Shown here piece after piece: positions 44,960 to 51,580 of a stretch of 64,000 nucleotides of DNA. The stretch is taken from the NCBI GenBank assembly GCA_041488095.1, contig JBGPOP010000005.1, positions 62,001-126,000 on the forward strand, written 5' to 3'. The stretch is from DASYPQ01 sp041488095 (lineage in GTDB: Bacteria > Planctomycetota > UBA1135 > GCA-002686595). Below the pieces are notes generated by a model that did not search any database, was not told where the DNA came from, and saw nothing but the letters and a program-made list of their open reading frames with translations. Position 1 is the stretch's first letter. Each line of letters starts with the position of its first letter. A program made the position numbers and the translations under genes.

Positions 44960-46048
44960 ATGCGCGCTCTCGGCCCGGTCTCCGTCGTCATCGTCAACTG
45001 GAACGGCGAGAAGTACCTCGACGAATGCCTCTCGGCCGTGGCCGCGTTGCGCGGCGCGGTGGCGGGGGTCGAGGTGGGGGAGGTCATCGTGGTCGACAAC
45101 GGTTCGACCGACCGGAGTCTCGCGATCCTGGCCGGGCGCCATCCCGCGGTGACGGTGTTGCAGATGGCGACGAACGACGGCCCCGCGCGGGCGCGCAATG
45201 CGGGCATGAGCGCGGCGGCGAACCGCTGGGTGCTCGCGCTCGACAACGACGCGATCGTCTCGCCCGACATGCTGGAGAGGCTGGCCGCGGCAGCCGCCGC
45301 GCATCCCGATGCGGCCATCGTGCAGCCGCGCAGCCTGTTCCATGCCGAGCCCGGGCGCGTCCACTATGACGGCGGGAGCTTCCACTACGCCGGGCTGATC
45401 GCCCTGCGGAACTTCTACAGCCCGCTCGAAAAGGCACACGGGACCGGGACGCTCCCCGTCGACTGCGCCGTGGCGGTCGCGCTGCTCGTCGACCGCGAGG
45501 CCGTGCTCGAAGCGGGCGGATACGACGAGAGGTTCTTCATCCTGTTCGAGGACATCGATCTCTCGTACCGGCTGCGGGCCCTGGGCCGGCGGATCCTGTC
45601 CGTGGAGGACGCGATCGTGCTCCACAAGGGCGGCACCGCGGGGATCAGCTTCCGCGAGGGCCCGAGCTACCCCGGCTCGCGCGTGTTCTTCCACTCGCGC
45701 AACCGTTGGCTGTTCCTGGCCAAGGACTATCGGCTCTGGACCCTCGCCGTCGCGCTGCCCGGGCTCGCGCTCTACGAGGTCGTGTGGCTCGCCTTCTCGG
45801 TCTCGTCGGGCGGCCTGCGGGACTGGGTCCGCGGCAAGATCGAGTTCCTGAGACTGCTCCCGGAAGTTCTGCCGGAGCGCCGCGCGTTCCAGGCGCGGCG
45901 GCTACTGCGCGACCGGGATCTCCTGGTCGGCGGTCCACTGACGGTGACGCCCGCGCTCTCCGCCTCCGCCTTGCGCCGCGGATTCGTGCGCGTGCTGGAC
46001 GGCCTGCTCCGCGGCTGGTGGGGGATCGCCAGGCACCTGTCCGCCTAG
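44960..46048 (+). CDS. glycosyltransferase family 2 (WbbL-like)
   Basis: 362 aa. The N-terminus VSVVIVNWNGEKYLDECLSAV, then IVVDNGSTDRS and LALDNDAIV (DxD-type) mark a GT-A glycosyltransferase. YDERFFILFEDIDLSYRLRALGRRI is the acceptor-side signature shared with WbbL-type rhamnosyltransferases. A hydrophobic stretch near residues 250-275 may bind membrane. It starts 6 nt after the preceding glycosyltransferase, so the two form an operon and probably act on the same glycan. Confidence 0.9.
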   Translation: MRALGPVSVVIVNWNGEKYLDECLSAVAALRGAVAGVEVGEVIVVDNGSTDRSLAILAGRHPAVTVLQMATNDGPARARNAGMSAAANRWVLALDNDAIVSPDMLERLAAAAAAHPDAAIVQPRSLFHAEPGRVHYDGGSFHYAGLIALRNFYSPLEKAHGTGTLPVDCAVAVALLVDREAVLEAGGYDERFFILFEDIDLSYRLRALGRRILSVEDAIVLHKGGTAGISFREGPSYPGSRVFFHSRNRWLFLAKDYRLWTLAVALPGLALYEVVWLAFSVSSGGLRDWVRGKIEFLRLLPEVLPERRAFQARRLLRDRDLLVGGPLTVTPALSASALRRGFVRVLDGLLRGWWGIARHLSA

Positions 46049-46070
46049 GGATCCCGCCTCTTCGCGGAGC

Positions 46071-46526
46071 TCACCGCGGTTCGACCTGGACGGGCTTCTC
46101 GACCCAGTGTGTCAGCCTCTCGATCTCCGCCGGCGACACTTCGGCCACGGAATGCATGCGCAGGTAGCTCGCCGGCGGCATGGCGCCCTCCCGGATCTGG
46201 TCGAGCATCGTCTCGACCTTCGAGTCGCGCTTCTTCTCGGCGTACTCGCCCCACTTCGAAAAGTTCATCTCGGCACGCGCCTCCTCCACGTCGTGCACGA
46301 GGAACCACGAGACCGGCGCGACCCGGCTGTACCAGGGCCAGCGGGTCTCGTTCGAGTGGCAGTCGTAGCAGGAGCGTCGCAGGATCTCCTTCACCTCGGG
46401 CGGCGCCTCGAGATCGGCCGTCACGGGCGGGTTCGTCCGGCCCGCGGGCCAGAGCTGGATCGCGAACAGGAGGGCGAGGAGTCCCAGTCCGGATCTCCGC
46501 AGGAAGAGGCTCATGGCGACTCTCAT
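46071..46526 (-). CDS. haem-binding-domain protein with a CxxCH site
   Basis: 151 aa. The N-terminal membrane segment (about residues 11-25) is followed by RSCYDCHSNETRWPWYSRVAPVSWFLVHDV. This gives a CxxCH c-type haem site and the conserved tail of the small haem-binding domain family (Haem_bd). It would face the periplasm. A second start at 46514 (MSLFLRR) is equally plausible. It is the only minus-strand gene among plus-strand glycosyltransferases and has no visible partner. Confidence 0.85.
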   Translation of the reverse strand: MRVAMSLFLRRSGLGLLALLFAIQLWPAGRTNPPVTADLEAPPEVKEILRRSCYDCHSNETRWPWYSRVAPVSWFLVHDVEEARAEMNFSKWGEYAEKKRDSKVETMLDQIREGAMPPASYLRMHSVAEVSPAEIERLTHWVEKPVQVEPR

Positions 46527-46597
46527 GGGCCGGCAGGCCCGGCTCCGGAAGGTACTCAGGCCGAGCTGCCTGGGGTATGTTCGCGCTCAGGGACGAC

Positions 46598-47980
46598 ATG
46601 AAGGTCCTGCTCGTTAGCCACCGATTCCCGCCCGAAGGCACCGCCGGCGTCGAAACCTACACCGCGGACCTCGGGGCTGCTCTCGTCCGGAGCGGACACG
46701 AGGTCCACGCTTTCGCCGCGGCGAAGGACATTGGCCGGCCCGACCTCTCGACGCGCGAGCGCGAGCACCGCGGGATCGCGGTCCACGAGCTGATCAACAA
46801 CCTGTTCCACGACGACTTCCGCCAGACCTGGGATCATCCGCGGATCGATCGCATCTTCGAGGAGGCCCTGGCCCGGCTGGCACCCGACGTCGTCCACTTC
46901 CAGCACCTCCTCTACCTCTCGGCCGGCTGCGTCGAGGCGGCGCGCCGGAGCCGTCTCCCGGTGCTCTTCACCCTGCACGACTACTGGCTCCAATGCCCGC
47001 GCTTCGGCCAGCTGGTCCACGCCGATGGAGGCCTGTGCGAGACCATCGACTTCGCGCGCTGCGGCACCTGCCTGCCGAGTTTCAAGTTCGCGCAATCCCC
47101 CACCCAAAGGCGCGTCGGATCGGCGATCGCCGGCGTGCGGTCGGCGACCGGGATCGACCTCGCGCCGCTCGCGCGCTCCGCGGCACGAGGGGCGCAGAAG
47201 GGTGCCGAGAGGACCTGGACGGCTCCAGCCCCCGAAGACGCTGCCGCGATGGCGCTCGCGGCCGAGGAGCGCGCACGGGCGATGCGCGAGCGCGTCGTAC
47301 CCTGCGTCGACCTTTTCATCGCACCCAGCCGATTCCTGCGCGAACGCTTCCTCCGCGAATGGCAAGTCCCCGGAGAAAAGATCGAGCTCATGCGCTTCGG
47401 CGGGAATCTGGAAGGCTTCAGCGCCCTGCCCCGTACGCACTCGACGGAGCTGCGCGTGGCCTTCGTGGGCTCATTGATCGCGGTCAAGGGACCTCATCTC
47501 CTGCTCGAAGCCTGGGGTCGGATCACTCCGGAACTGCGCGCGCAAGGGAGCCTCGTCCTCCACGGCCCCGCGCAGCACGAACCCGACTATGTAGCTCGCC
47601 TGGAACTCAAGGCCCGCGAGGTCGGGGCGCGACTGGCCGGCCGCCTCGAGCGCAGGGAAATGCCCGGTGCGCTCGCCTCGATCGATCTCCTGGTCGTGCC
47701 CAGCCTGTGGTTCGAGAACGCTCCGCTCGTGATCTTCGAGGCGTTCGCCGCGGGCACGCCGCTGCTCGTCTCCGACCTGGGCGGCATGGCCGAGCTGATC
47801 GAGGAGGGCCGAGGCGGCTGGCGATTCCGCGCCGGCGACGCGGACGATCTGGCGCGGCGCCTCTCCGCGCTGCTCGCCGATCGCTCGCCATTCGATTCGC
47901 TCGACCGCGCCGCCGCAGGCGCTCCCAACTTCGACGAGCACGTGGCCCAGGTCGAAGCGCGCTACCGGGCGCTCACATGA
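46598..47980 (+). CDS. glycosyltransferase family 4
   Basis: 460 aa. ATG 46598 is favoured by AGGGA five bases upstream; an alternative ATG lies at 46577. The GT-B fold starts VLLVSHRFPPEGTAGVETYTADLGAAL. A Cys-containing loop in the middle (residues ~140-160, LCETIDFARCGTC) is seen in related enzymes. The C-terminal domain has VAFVGSLIAVKGPHLLLEA and the EX7E-type motif FENAPLVIFEAFAAGTPLLVS. It likely acts in surface polysaccharide assembly with the two upstream family-2 enzymes. Confidence 0.91.
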   Translation: MKVLLVSHRFPPEGTAGVETYTADLGAALVRSGHEVHAFAAAKDIGRPDLSTREREHRGIAVHELINNLFHDDFRQTWDHPRIDRIFEEALARLAPDVVHFQHLLYLSAGCVEAARRSRLPVLFTLHDYWLQCPRFGQLVHADGGLCETIDFARCGTCLPSFKFAQSPTQRRVGSAIAGVRSATGIDLAPLARSAARGAQKGAERTWTAPAPEDAAAMALAAEERARAMRERVVPCVDLFIAPSRFLRERFLREWQVPGEKIELMRFGGNLEGFSALPRTHSTELRVAFVGSLIAVKGPHLLLEAWGRITPELRAQGSLVLHGPAQHEPDYVARLELKAREVGARLAGRLERREMPGALASIDLLVVPSLWFENAPLVIFEAFAAGTPLLVSDLGGMAELIEEGRGGWRFRAGDADDLARRLSALLADRSPFDSLDRAAAGAPNFDEHVAQVEARYRALT

Positions 47981-48888
47981 AATCCGCCGCGGCGCTGTTC
48001 ACAGTCGTCTTGTGCGCCTGCGCTTCGGGTGCCGGGCGCGCGCCCTCCCGCCCCGCGCGCATGCTGAAGCCCGAGGAGCTCCCGCCCAGGCAGCGCGAGG
48101 TGCTCGAGGCCTGGCGTCGAGGCGGCGCAGCCTGGGAGGTCGAGCGCGACAGGGTCGCCGCCGATCCGGAGCTCTCGCGCTTCCTGATCGACAACCTGGT
48201 CGTCGAGATGGTGCGCTCCTTCGATCGCTCGGCGCTGGGATCGGCCGTGAAGCCCAGCAGCCCCTTCGATCGGGCCCAAGCGGAACTGGTCCGGTTCTCC
48301 ATCCAGTCGACGCCGGTGCTGGTCGAGCTGCTCTCGGTGAAGGACGGCATCGTGGCTTTCCTGGCCAAGGACACGCTCGTGCGCATCGGGACCGCAGCCG
48401 TCGAGCCGGCGTCCAGGAGACTCGACGCGGCCGAGCCCGAGGTGCGCCGCCGTGCCGCCGAGCTCCTGGAGGCGCTCCCCGGGATCGGGTCCGGTGAGAC
48501 CGCGCTGCTCGAGAGGCTCGGACGGAGCGTCGAGCGCGACGAAGCCTGGATCGTGCGCGCGCAGGCTGCCCGCGCGTTGGGTGCCCGCGCTGCGCGCCAG
48601 GCCCACAAGGGCTACGCGGCCGCGGTGCTCACCCGCGCGCTCGGCGACGCCGATCCGGAGGTCCAGAAGAGCGCTCTCGACGCGCTGGTTGCACTGGGCG
48701 AGATCAGCGCGGTCCCGGCCCTGATCCGCCGCCTGGAGCTCGCGGCGCGCGAGGGCGATCTGAGAGGGCTCGAAGCGGCCCAATCCGCGCTGCGCCGATT
48801 GACGGGCGAGAAGAGGAACCTCGAGCCCAAGGTGTGGTGGGATCGATGGCAGGCGCGCGGCGCACCGCCCGCGACGAATCCCCGTTGA
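47977..48888 (+). CDS. HEAT-repeat lipoprotein
   Basis: 303 aa. The ATG overlaps the glycosyltransferase stop (ATGA). The signal ends VVLCACAS, a lipoprotein-type site. From residue ~105 the sequence consists of HEAT-like helical pairs (AVEPASRRLDAAEPEVRRRAAELLEALPG; VLTRALGDADPEVQKSALDALVALG). Such repeats bind partner proteins. Translational coupling to the glycosyltransferase suggests, but does not prove, a joint role. Confidence 0.8.
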   Translation: MKSAAALFTVVLCACASGAGRAPSRPARMLKPEELPPRQREVLEAWRRGGAAWEVERDRVAADPELSRFLIDNLVVEMVRSFDRSALGSAVKPSSPFDRAQAELVRFSIQSTPVLVELLSVKDGIVAFLAKDTLVRIGTAAVEPASRRLDAAEPEVRRRAAELLEALPGIGSGETALLERLGRSVERDEAWIVRAQAARALGARAARQAHKGYAAAVLTRALGDADPEVQKSALDALVALGEISAVPALIRRLELAAREGDLRGLEAAQSALRRLTGEKRNLEPKVWWDRWQARGAPPATNPR

Positions 48889-48929
48889 CCGTCAGGCCCG
48901 CGCATCGCACAGTTCACGCCGTCCATCCC

Positions 48930-49514
48930 ATGGCCGAATGGAAGTTTGCCCGGCGACGGGACCGATGCAGCGTGTGCGAGAATGTCCTCGAAGAGGACGC
49001 GCGCCACGTTTCTTCGCTCTCCGTGCGCGGCGAGGATCTCGCACGGGAGGACGTGTGCCTCCCGTGCTGGGAGCGACGCGGACCGGGCGACGAGATCTTC
49101 TTCTGGTACACGCGGCGACGCCGGGGGCGCGGTGGCCTGCGGCTCGATCTGGCGACGCTCGAGCAGCTCTTCCTGCGTCTCGAAGGGCACGAGGGTGGCA
49201 AGATGCTCGAGCTGCGCTACGTGCTCTGTCTCCTGCTGATGCGCAAGAAGCGGCTCAAGCTCGCGCGCATCGTCCGCGATCCGCACGAGACGCTGATCGT
49301 CCGAAGGCCCCGGCGCGAGGAGTCCCTGCGCGTCGCGGTCTGCGACTTCGGGCCGGAGCGCATGGATGAGCTGCGGCGCGAGCTGACCCAGATCTTCGAC
49401 GGGGCCGAGGGGGTACCCCCCGACGGGGAGAAGGACAGCGCCTCGGAAGGGGATCCGACAGGCTCCGGCGGGTCAGCCGAAGAGGTTCCCCCAGTCGTGG
49501 AGGCCGGCGCCTGA
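48930..49514 (+). CDS. zinc-ribbon-like protein upstream of mraZ
   Basis: 194 aa from ATG 48930, which gives MAEWKFARRRDRC; an upstream in-frame start would overlap the HEAT gene. Two CxxC pairs, CSVC (residues ~14-17) and CLPC (~46-49), form a probable zinc ribbon. A helical middle with KMLELRYVLCLLLMRKKRLKL follows, then an acidic, Gly/Ser/Glu-rich C-terminal tail. I have seen this type of protein as a conserved hypothetical in planctomycetes, but its function is unknown. It precedes the dcw cluster by 264 nt. Confidence 0.75.
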   Translation: MAEWKFARRRDRCSVCENVLEEDARHVSSLSVRGEDLAREDVCLPCWERRGPGDEIFFWYTRRRRGRGGLRLDLATLEQLFLRLEGHEGGKMLELRYVLCLLLMRKKRLKLARIVRDPHETLIVRRPRREESLRVAVCDFGPERMDELRRELTQIFDGAEGVPPDGEKDSASEGDPTGSGGSAEEVPPVVEAGA

Positions 49515-49550
49515 AGACGGTGGCCGGGGAAGCCTTCCGCCTATTGTGTT

Positions 49551-49569
49551 GGGAGGGGGCTGCCTCCCC
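49551..49569 (+). terminator. possible terminator of the zinc-ribbon gene
   Basis: GGGAGG (49551-49556) and CCTCCC (49564-49569) form a 6-bp stem with a 7-nt loop, 37 nt after the stop at 49514. No U-run follows, so termination is only plausible. Confidence 0.35.
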
Positions 49570-49712
49570 TATTCCTTGGGGTCTACCGGCCCTCCCGTTG
49601 GAGCAGTTCCGATCCCCCCCGGAGGCCGACCTCCAACGGCCTGGTTCTCGACCTCGGTTTTTTCTCCGGAACCCCATTGCCCGTCGGAGGGTGGCATGGA
49701 GAATCACCACTG

Positions 49713-49756
49713 TGGCGTCGAGTGGTGGAGAGTGGGGAGGCTGGTGGCGGTCGGGG
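49713..49756 (+). promoter_or_regulatory. putative MraZ operator: five TGGNG-like direct repeats
   Basis: Units TGGCG (49713), TGGTG (49723), TGGGG (49733), TGGTG (49742) and CGGGG (49752) recur at 10, 10, 9 and 10 nt, ending 22 nt before the mraZ GTG. MraZ proteins are known to bind TGGG-type repeats at about 10-nt spacing upstream of their own gene. The array is seen directly; binding is inferred. Confidence 0.6.
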
Positions 49757-49778
49757 TTCGTCCTCGCAGGGAGCACCG

Positions 49779-50240
49779 GTGTTCTACGGTGACAGCTCCC
49801 ACACGCTCGACGACAAGGGACGCGTCTTCGTGCCGAAGCGCTTCCAAGACGAATTGTCGCGAGCCCCGGACGGAACGCTCGTCGCCTACGTCTCGCGCGG
49901 ACAGGACGCGTGCCTGTATCTCTTCTCCGAGTCCGGCTTCCAGCGCGCGCTCGGCGAGCTGAACACGCGGGTCTTCAGCGCTGAGGACGTGCGCGGCGTC
50001 AAGCGCGTGTTCTTCGCCAACACCCTTCGCGTCGAGCTCGATTCATCGGGCCGGATCCTGATCCCTGAGAAGCTGCGCGACGGCGCGAGCCTGAAGAAGG
50101 AGATCGTCATGGTGGGCGTCGGCGACCGCGCCGAGATCTGGCCCAAGGGCGTCTGGGAGAAGTACGAAGCGGTGAATCTGAAGAAGCTCGATCACATCGA
50201 TCGTGTCCTGGCTGGCGAGCCGCCGCGAAGCAGCGGGTAA
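49779..50240 (+). CDS. mraZ: transcriptional regulator MraZ
   Basis: 153 aa from GTG 49779, five bases after AGGGAG. MraZ is an AbrB-like DNA-binding protein that controls the division/cell-wall cluster. The two SpoVT/AbrB repeats are visible as HTLDDKGRVFVPKRF (residues ~8-22) and VELDSSGRILIPEKLR (~87-102). The C-terminus is short and basic. It heads the plus-strand cluster, and the repeat array just upstream suits autoregulation. Confidence 0.95.
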   Translation: MFYGDSSHTLDDKGRVFVPKRFQDELSRAPDGTLVAYVSRGQDACLYLFSESGFQRALGELNTRVFSAEDVRGVKRVFFANTLRVELDSSGRILIPEKLRDGASLKKEIVMVGVGDRAEIWPKGVWEKYEAVNLKKLDHIDRVLAGEPPRSSG

Positions 50241-50261
50241 TCGACGGAGAGGGAGGGGATC

Positions 50262-51290
50262 GTGCTCGGAACGGAGATTGAGAAGATGCTTTCTAGGGGA
50301 GCGGCGGACGAGGCCGGAGCGTCGCACGTCCCGGTGCTCGGCGCCGCAGTCGTCGAGCTCCTGCGTGGAGCCTGTGGGGGCGCGCCGGGAGCGCAAAGCC
50401 ACGAAGGCTGGGTCGTCGACGGGACGCTGGGCCTCGCCGGTCACGCGGAGCTCGTGCTCGACGCGTTCCCTGGCGCGAACCTCCTCGGACTCGATCAAGA
50501 TCCCGAGGCGCTCGAGATCGCGCGGGTGAAGCTCGCGCGCTTCGGCCGCCGCGCGCGCGTGCGCCCCGGACGCCTCTCGGAGTTGTCGCGCTTGGTGCGG
50601 AAGGAGCAAGTCGGTCCGATCTTCGGCGTACTCCTCGATCTGGGAGTGTCCTCGCTGCAGCTCGATCGCGCCGGCCGCGGCTTCTCGTTCCAGCACGACG
50701 GCCCGCTCGACATGCGCATGGATCCTTCGCGCGACCGCACGGCCGCGCACATCGTGAACACCTGGGACGAAAGCGACCTCGCCGATCTCCTCTACTATGA
50801 AGGCGGCGAAACACGTGCGCGTCAGGTGGCGCGTGCCATCGTCGAGGCGCGCCGACGCGCTCCGTTCCTGCGCACGGCGGCGCTCGCGGACACGATCGCC
50901 GGCGCGGCGGGAGCTTCGTCCCGCGGTGCGAAGATCCATCCCGCGACGCGCGCCTTCCAGGCGCTGCGACGGGCCGTGAACGAGGAGGGCGAGGAGCTGC
51001 TCGCCGGCCTGTCCGCGGCCGAGCACCTGCTCCCCCAGGGCGGGCGTCTCATCGCCATCGCCTTCCACTCGGGCGAGGACCGCGAGATCAAGCGCTTCCT
51101 GTCGCAGGGCTCACGCGAGGGGCGCTGGTCGGTCCTGACGCGCAAGCCCGTCGAGGCGGGCGAGACCGAGCGCCGCGACAACCCGCGCTCGCGCTCGGCG
51201 AAGTTGCGTGCCGGCGAGCGCACCGCCCGTGCCTCCGCGACCCCGGCTCCGGATGAGGCCACGGCCGACACCCAAGGAAGTCGGGCATGA
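50262..51290 (+). CDS. rsmH: 16S rRNA (cytosine-1402-N4)-methyltransferase RsmH (MraW)
   Basis: 342 aa from GTG 50262 behind a purine-rich GAGAGGGAGGGG. It methylates N4 of C1402 in the ribosomal P site. HVPVLGAAVVELL, VDGTLGLAGHAE (the SAM-binding loop, usually TLGGGGHS), GVLLDLGVSSLQLD, FSFQHDGPLDMRMD and HPATRAFQALRRAVNEE are all family signatures. The replacement in the SAM loop (GLAGHA) is conservative. The stop overlaps the next ATG (ATGA). Confidence 0.95.
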   Translation: MLGTEIEKMLSRGAADEAGASHVPVLGAAVVELLRGACGGAPGAQSHEGWVVDGTLGLAGHAELVLDAFPGANLLGLDQDPEALEIARVKLARFGRRARVRPGRLSELSRLVRKEQVGPIFGVLLDLGVSSLQLDRAGRGFSFQHDGPLDMRMDPSRDRTAAHIVNTWDESDLADLLYYEGGETRARQVARAIVEARRRAPFLRTAALADTIAGAAGASSRGAKIHPATRAFQALRRAVNEEGEELLAGLSAAEHLLPQGGRLIAIAFHSGEDREIKRFLSQGSREGRWSVLTRKPVEAGETERRDNPRSRSAKLRAGERTARASATPAPDEATADTQGSRA

Positions 51291-51580
51291 CGCGTCTGGC
51301 CTTGTGCTCGGCGCTGTGCGGGCTGGCGGTCGTGCTCGCGCTCGGCACAGCCGTTCTCCAGTCGAGGAACCGCGAGCGCGGGATCGCACTCGACGTCCAG
51401 AAGGAGGAGTGCGACATGCTCGAGGCCGTCAATGGCGAGCGTTGCGAGAGGATCCTGGCGCAAGATTGGCGCCCGCTCCCGCACGAGCCGGCCGGAGTGC
51501 TCGGCCGGCCGGGCGCGCCGGGCAAGCCGGACGCCAAGGGAGGCGAGCGCCTTCTCGCGAAGGGCAGGGCGGCCCCGTGA
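51287..51580 (+). CDS. ftsL: FtsL-like small division protein
   Basis: 97 aa. One membrane helix (residues ~4-24) is followed by a short coiled-coil-like stretch (residues ~28-60, RNRERGIALDVQKEECDMLE) and a Gly/Pro/Lys tail. There is no sequence motif that defines FtsL. The call rests on size, topology and position between rsmH and ftsI, with 4-nt overlaps on both sides (ATGA and GTGA). The coiled coil is shorter than usual, and two Cys (C43 and C53, approximately) are notable given the Cys-rich FtsI next door. Confidence 0.65.
   Translation: MTRLALCSALCGLAVVLALGTAVLQSRNRERGIALDVQKEECDMLEAVNGERCERILAQDWRPLPHEPAGVLGRPGAPGKPDAKGGERLLAKGRAAP

Larger units (their letters stand above)
49515..49778 (+). 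other. intergenic and leader region before mraZ
   Basis: 264 nt without a convincing gene. From left to right it holds the GGGAGG/CCTCCC hairpin (49551-49569), several GC-rich inverted repeats around 49621-49641, a T6 run at 49658-49663 and the TGGNG array (49713-49756). The mraZ Shine-Dalgarno AGGGAG (49768-49773) closes it. No promoter stands out; TATTGT near 49542 could be a -10 box, but a matching -35 was not seen. Confidence 0.5.

Noticed and set aside
46071..46526. Haem-binding gene as evidence of horizontal insertion among glycosyltransferases
   Set aside because: It is on the opposite strand, but composition matches its neighbours and no repeats flank it; a simple inversion or ordinary gene order suffices.
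49658..49663. T6 run as an intrinsic terminator or attenuator before mraZ
   Set aside because: No stem directly precedes the run; the nearest GGCCG/CGGCC stem ends 16 nt earlier.
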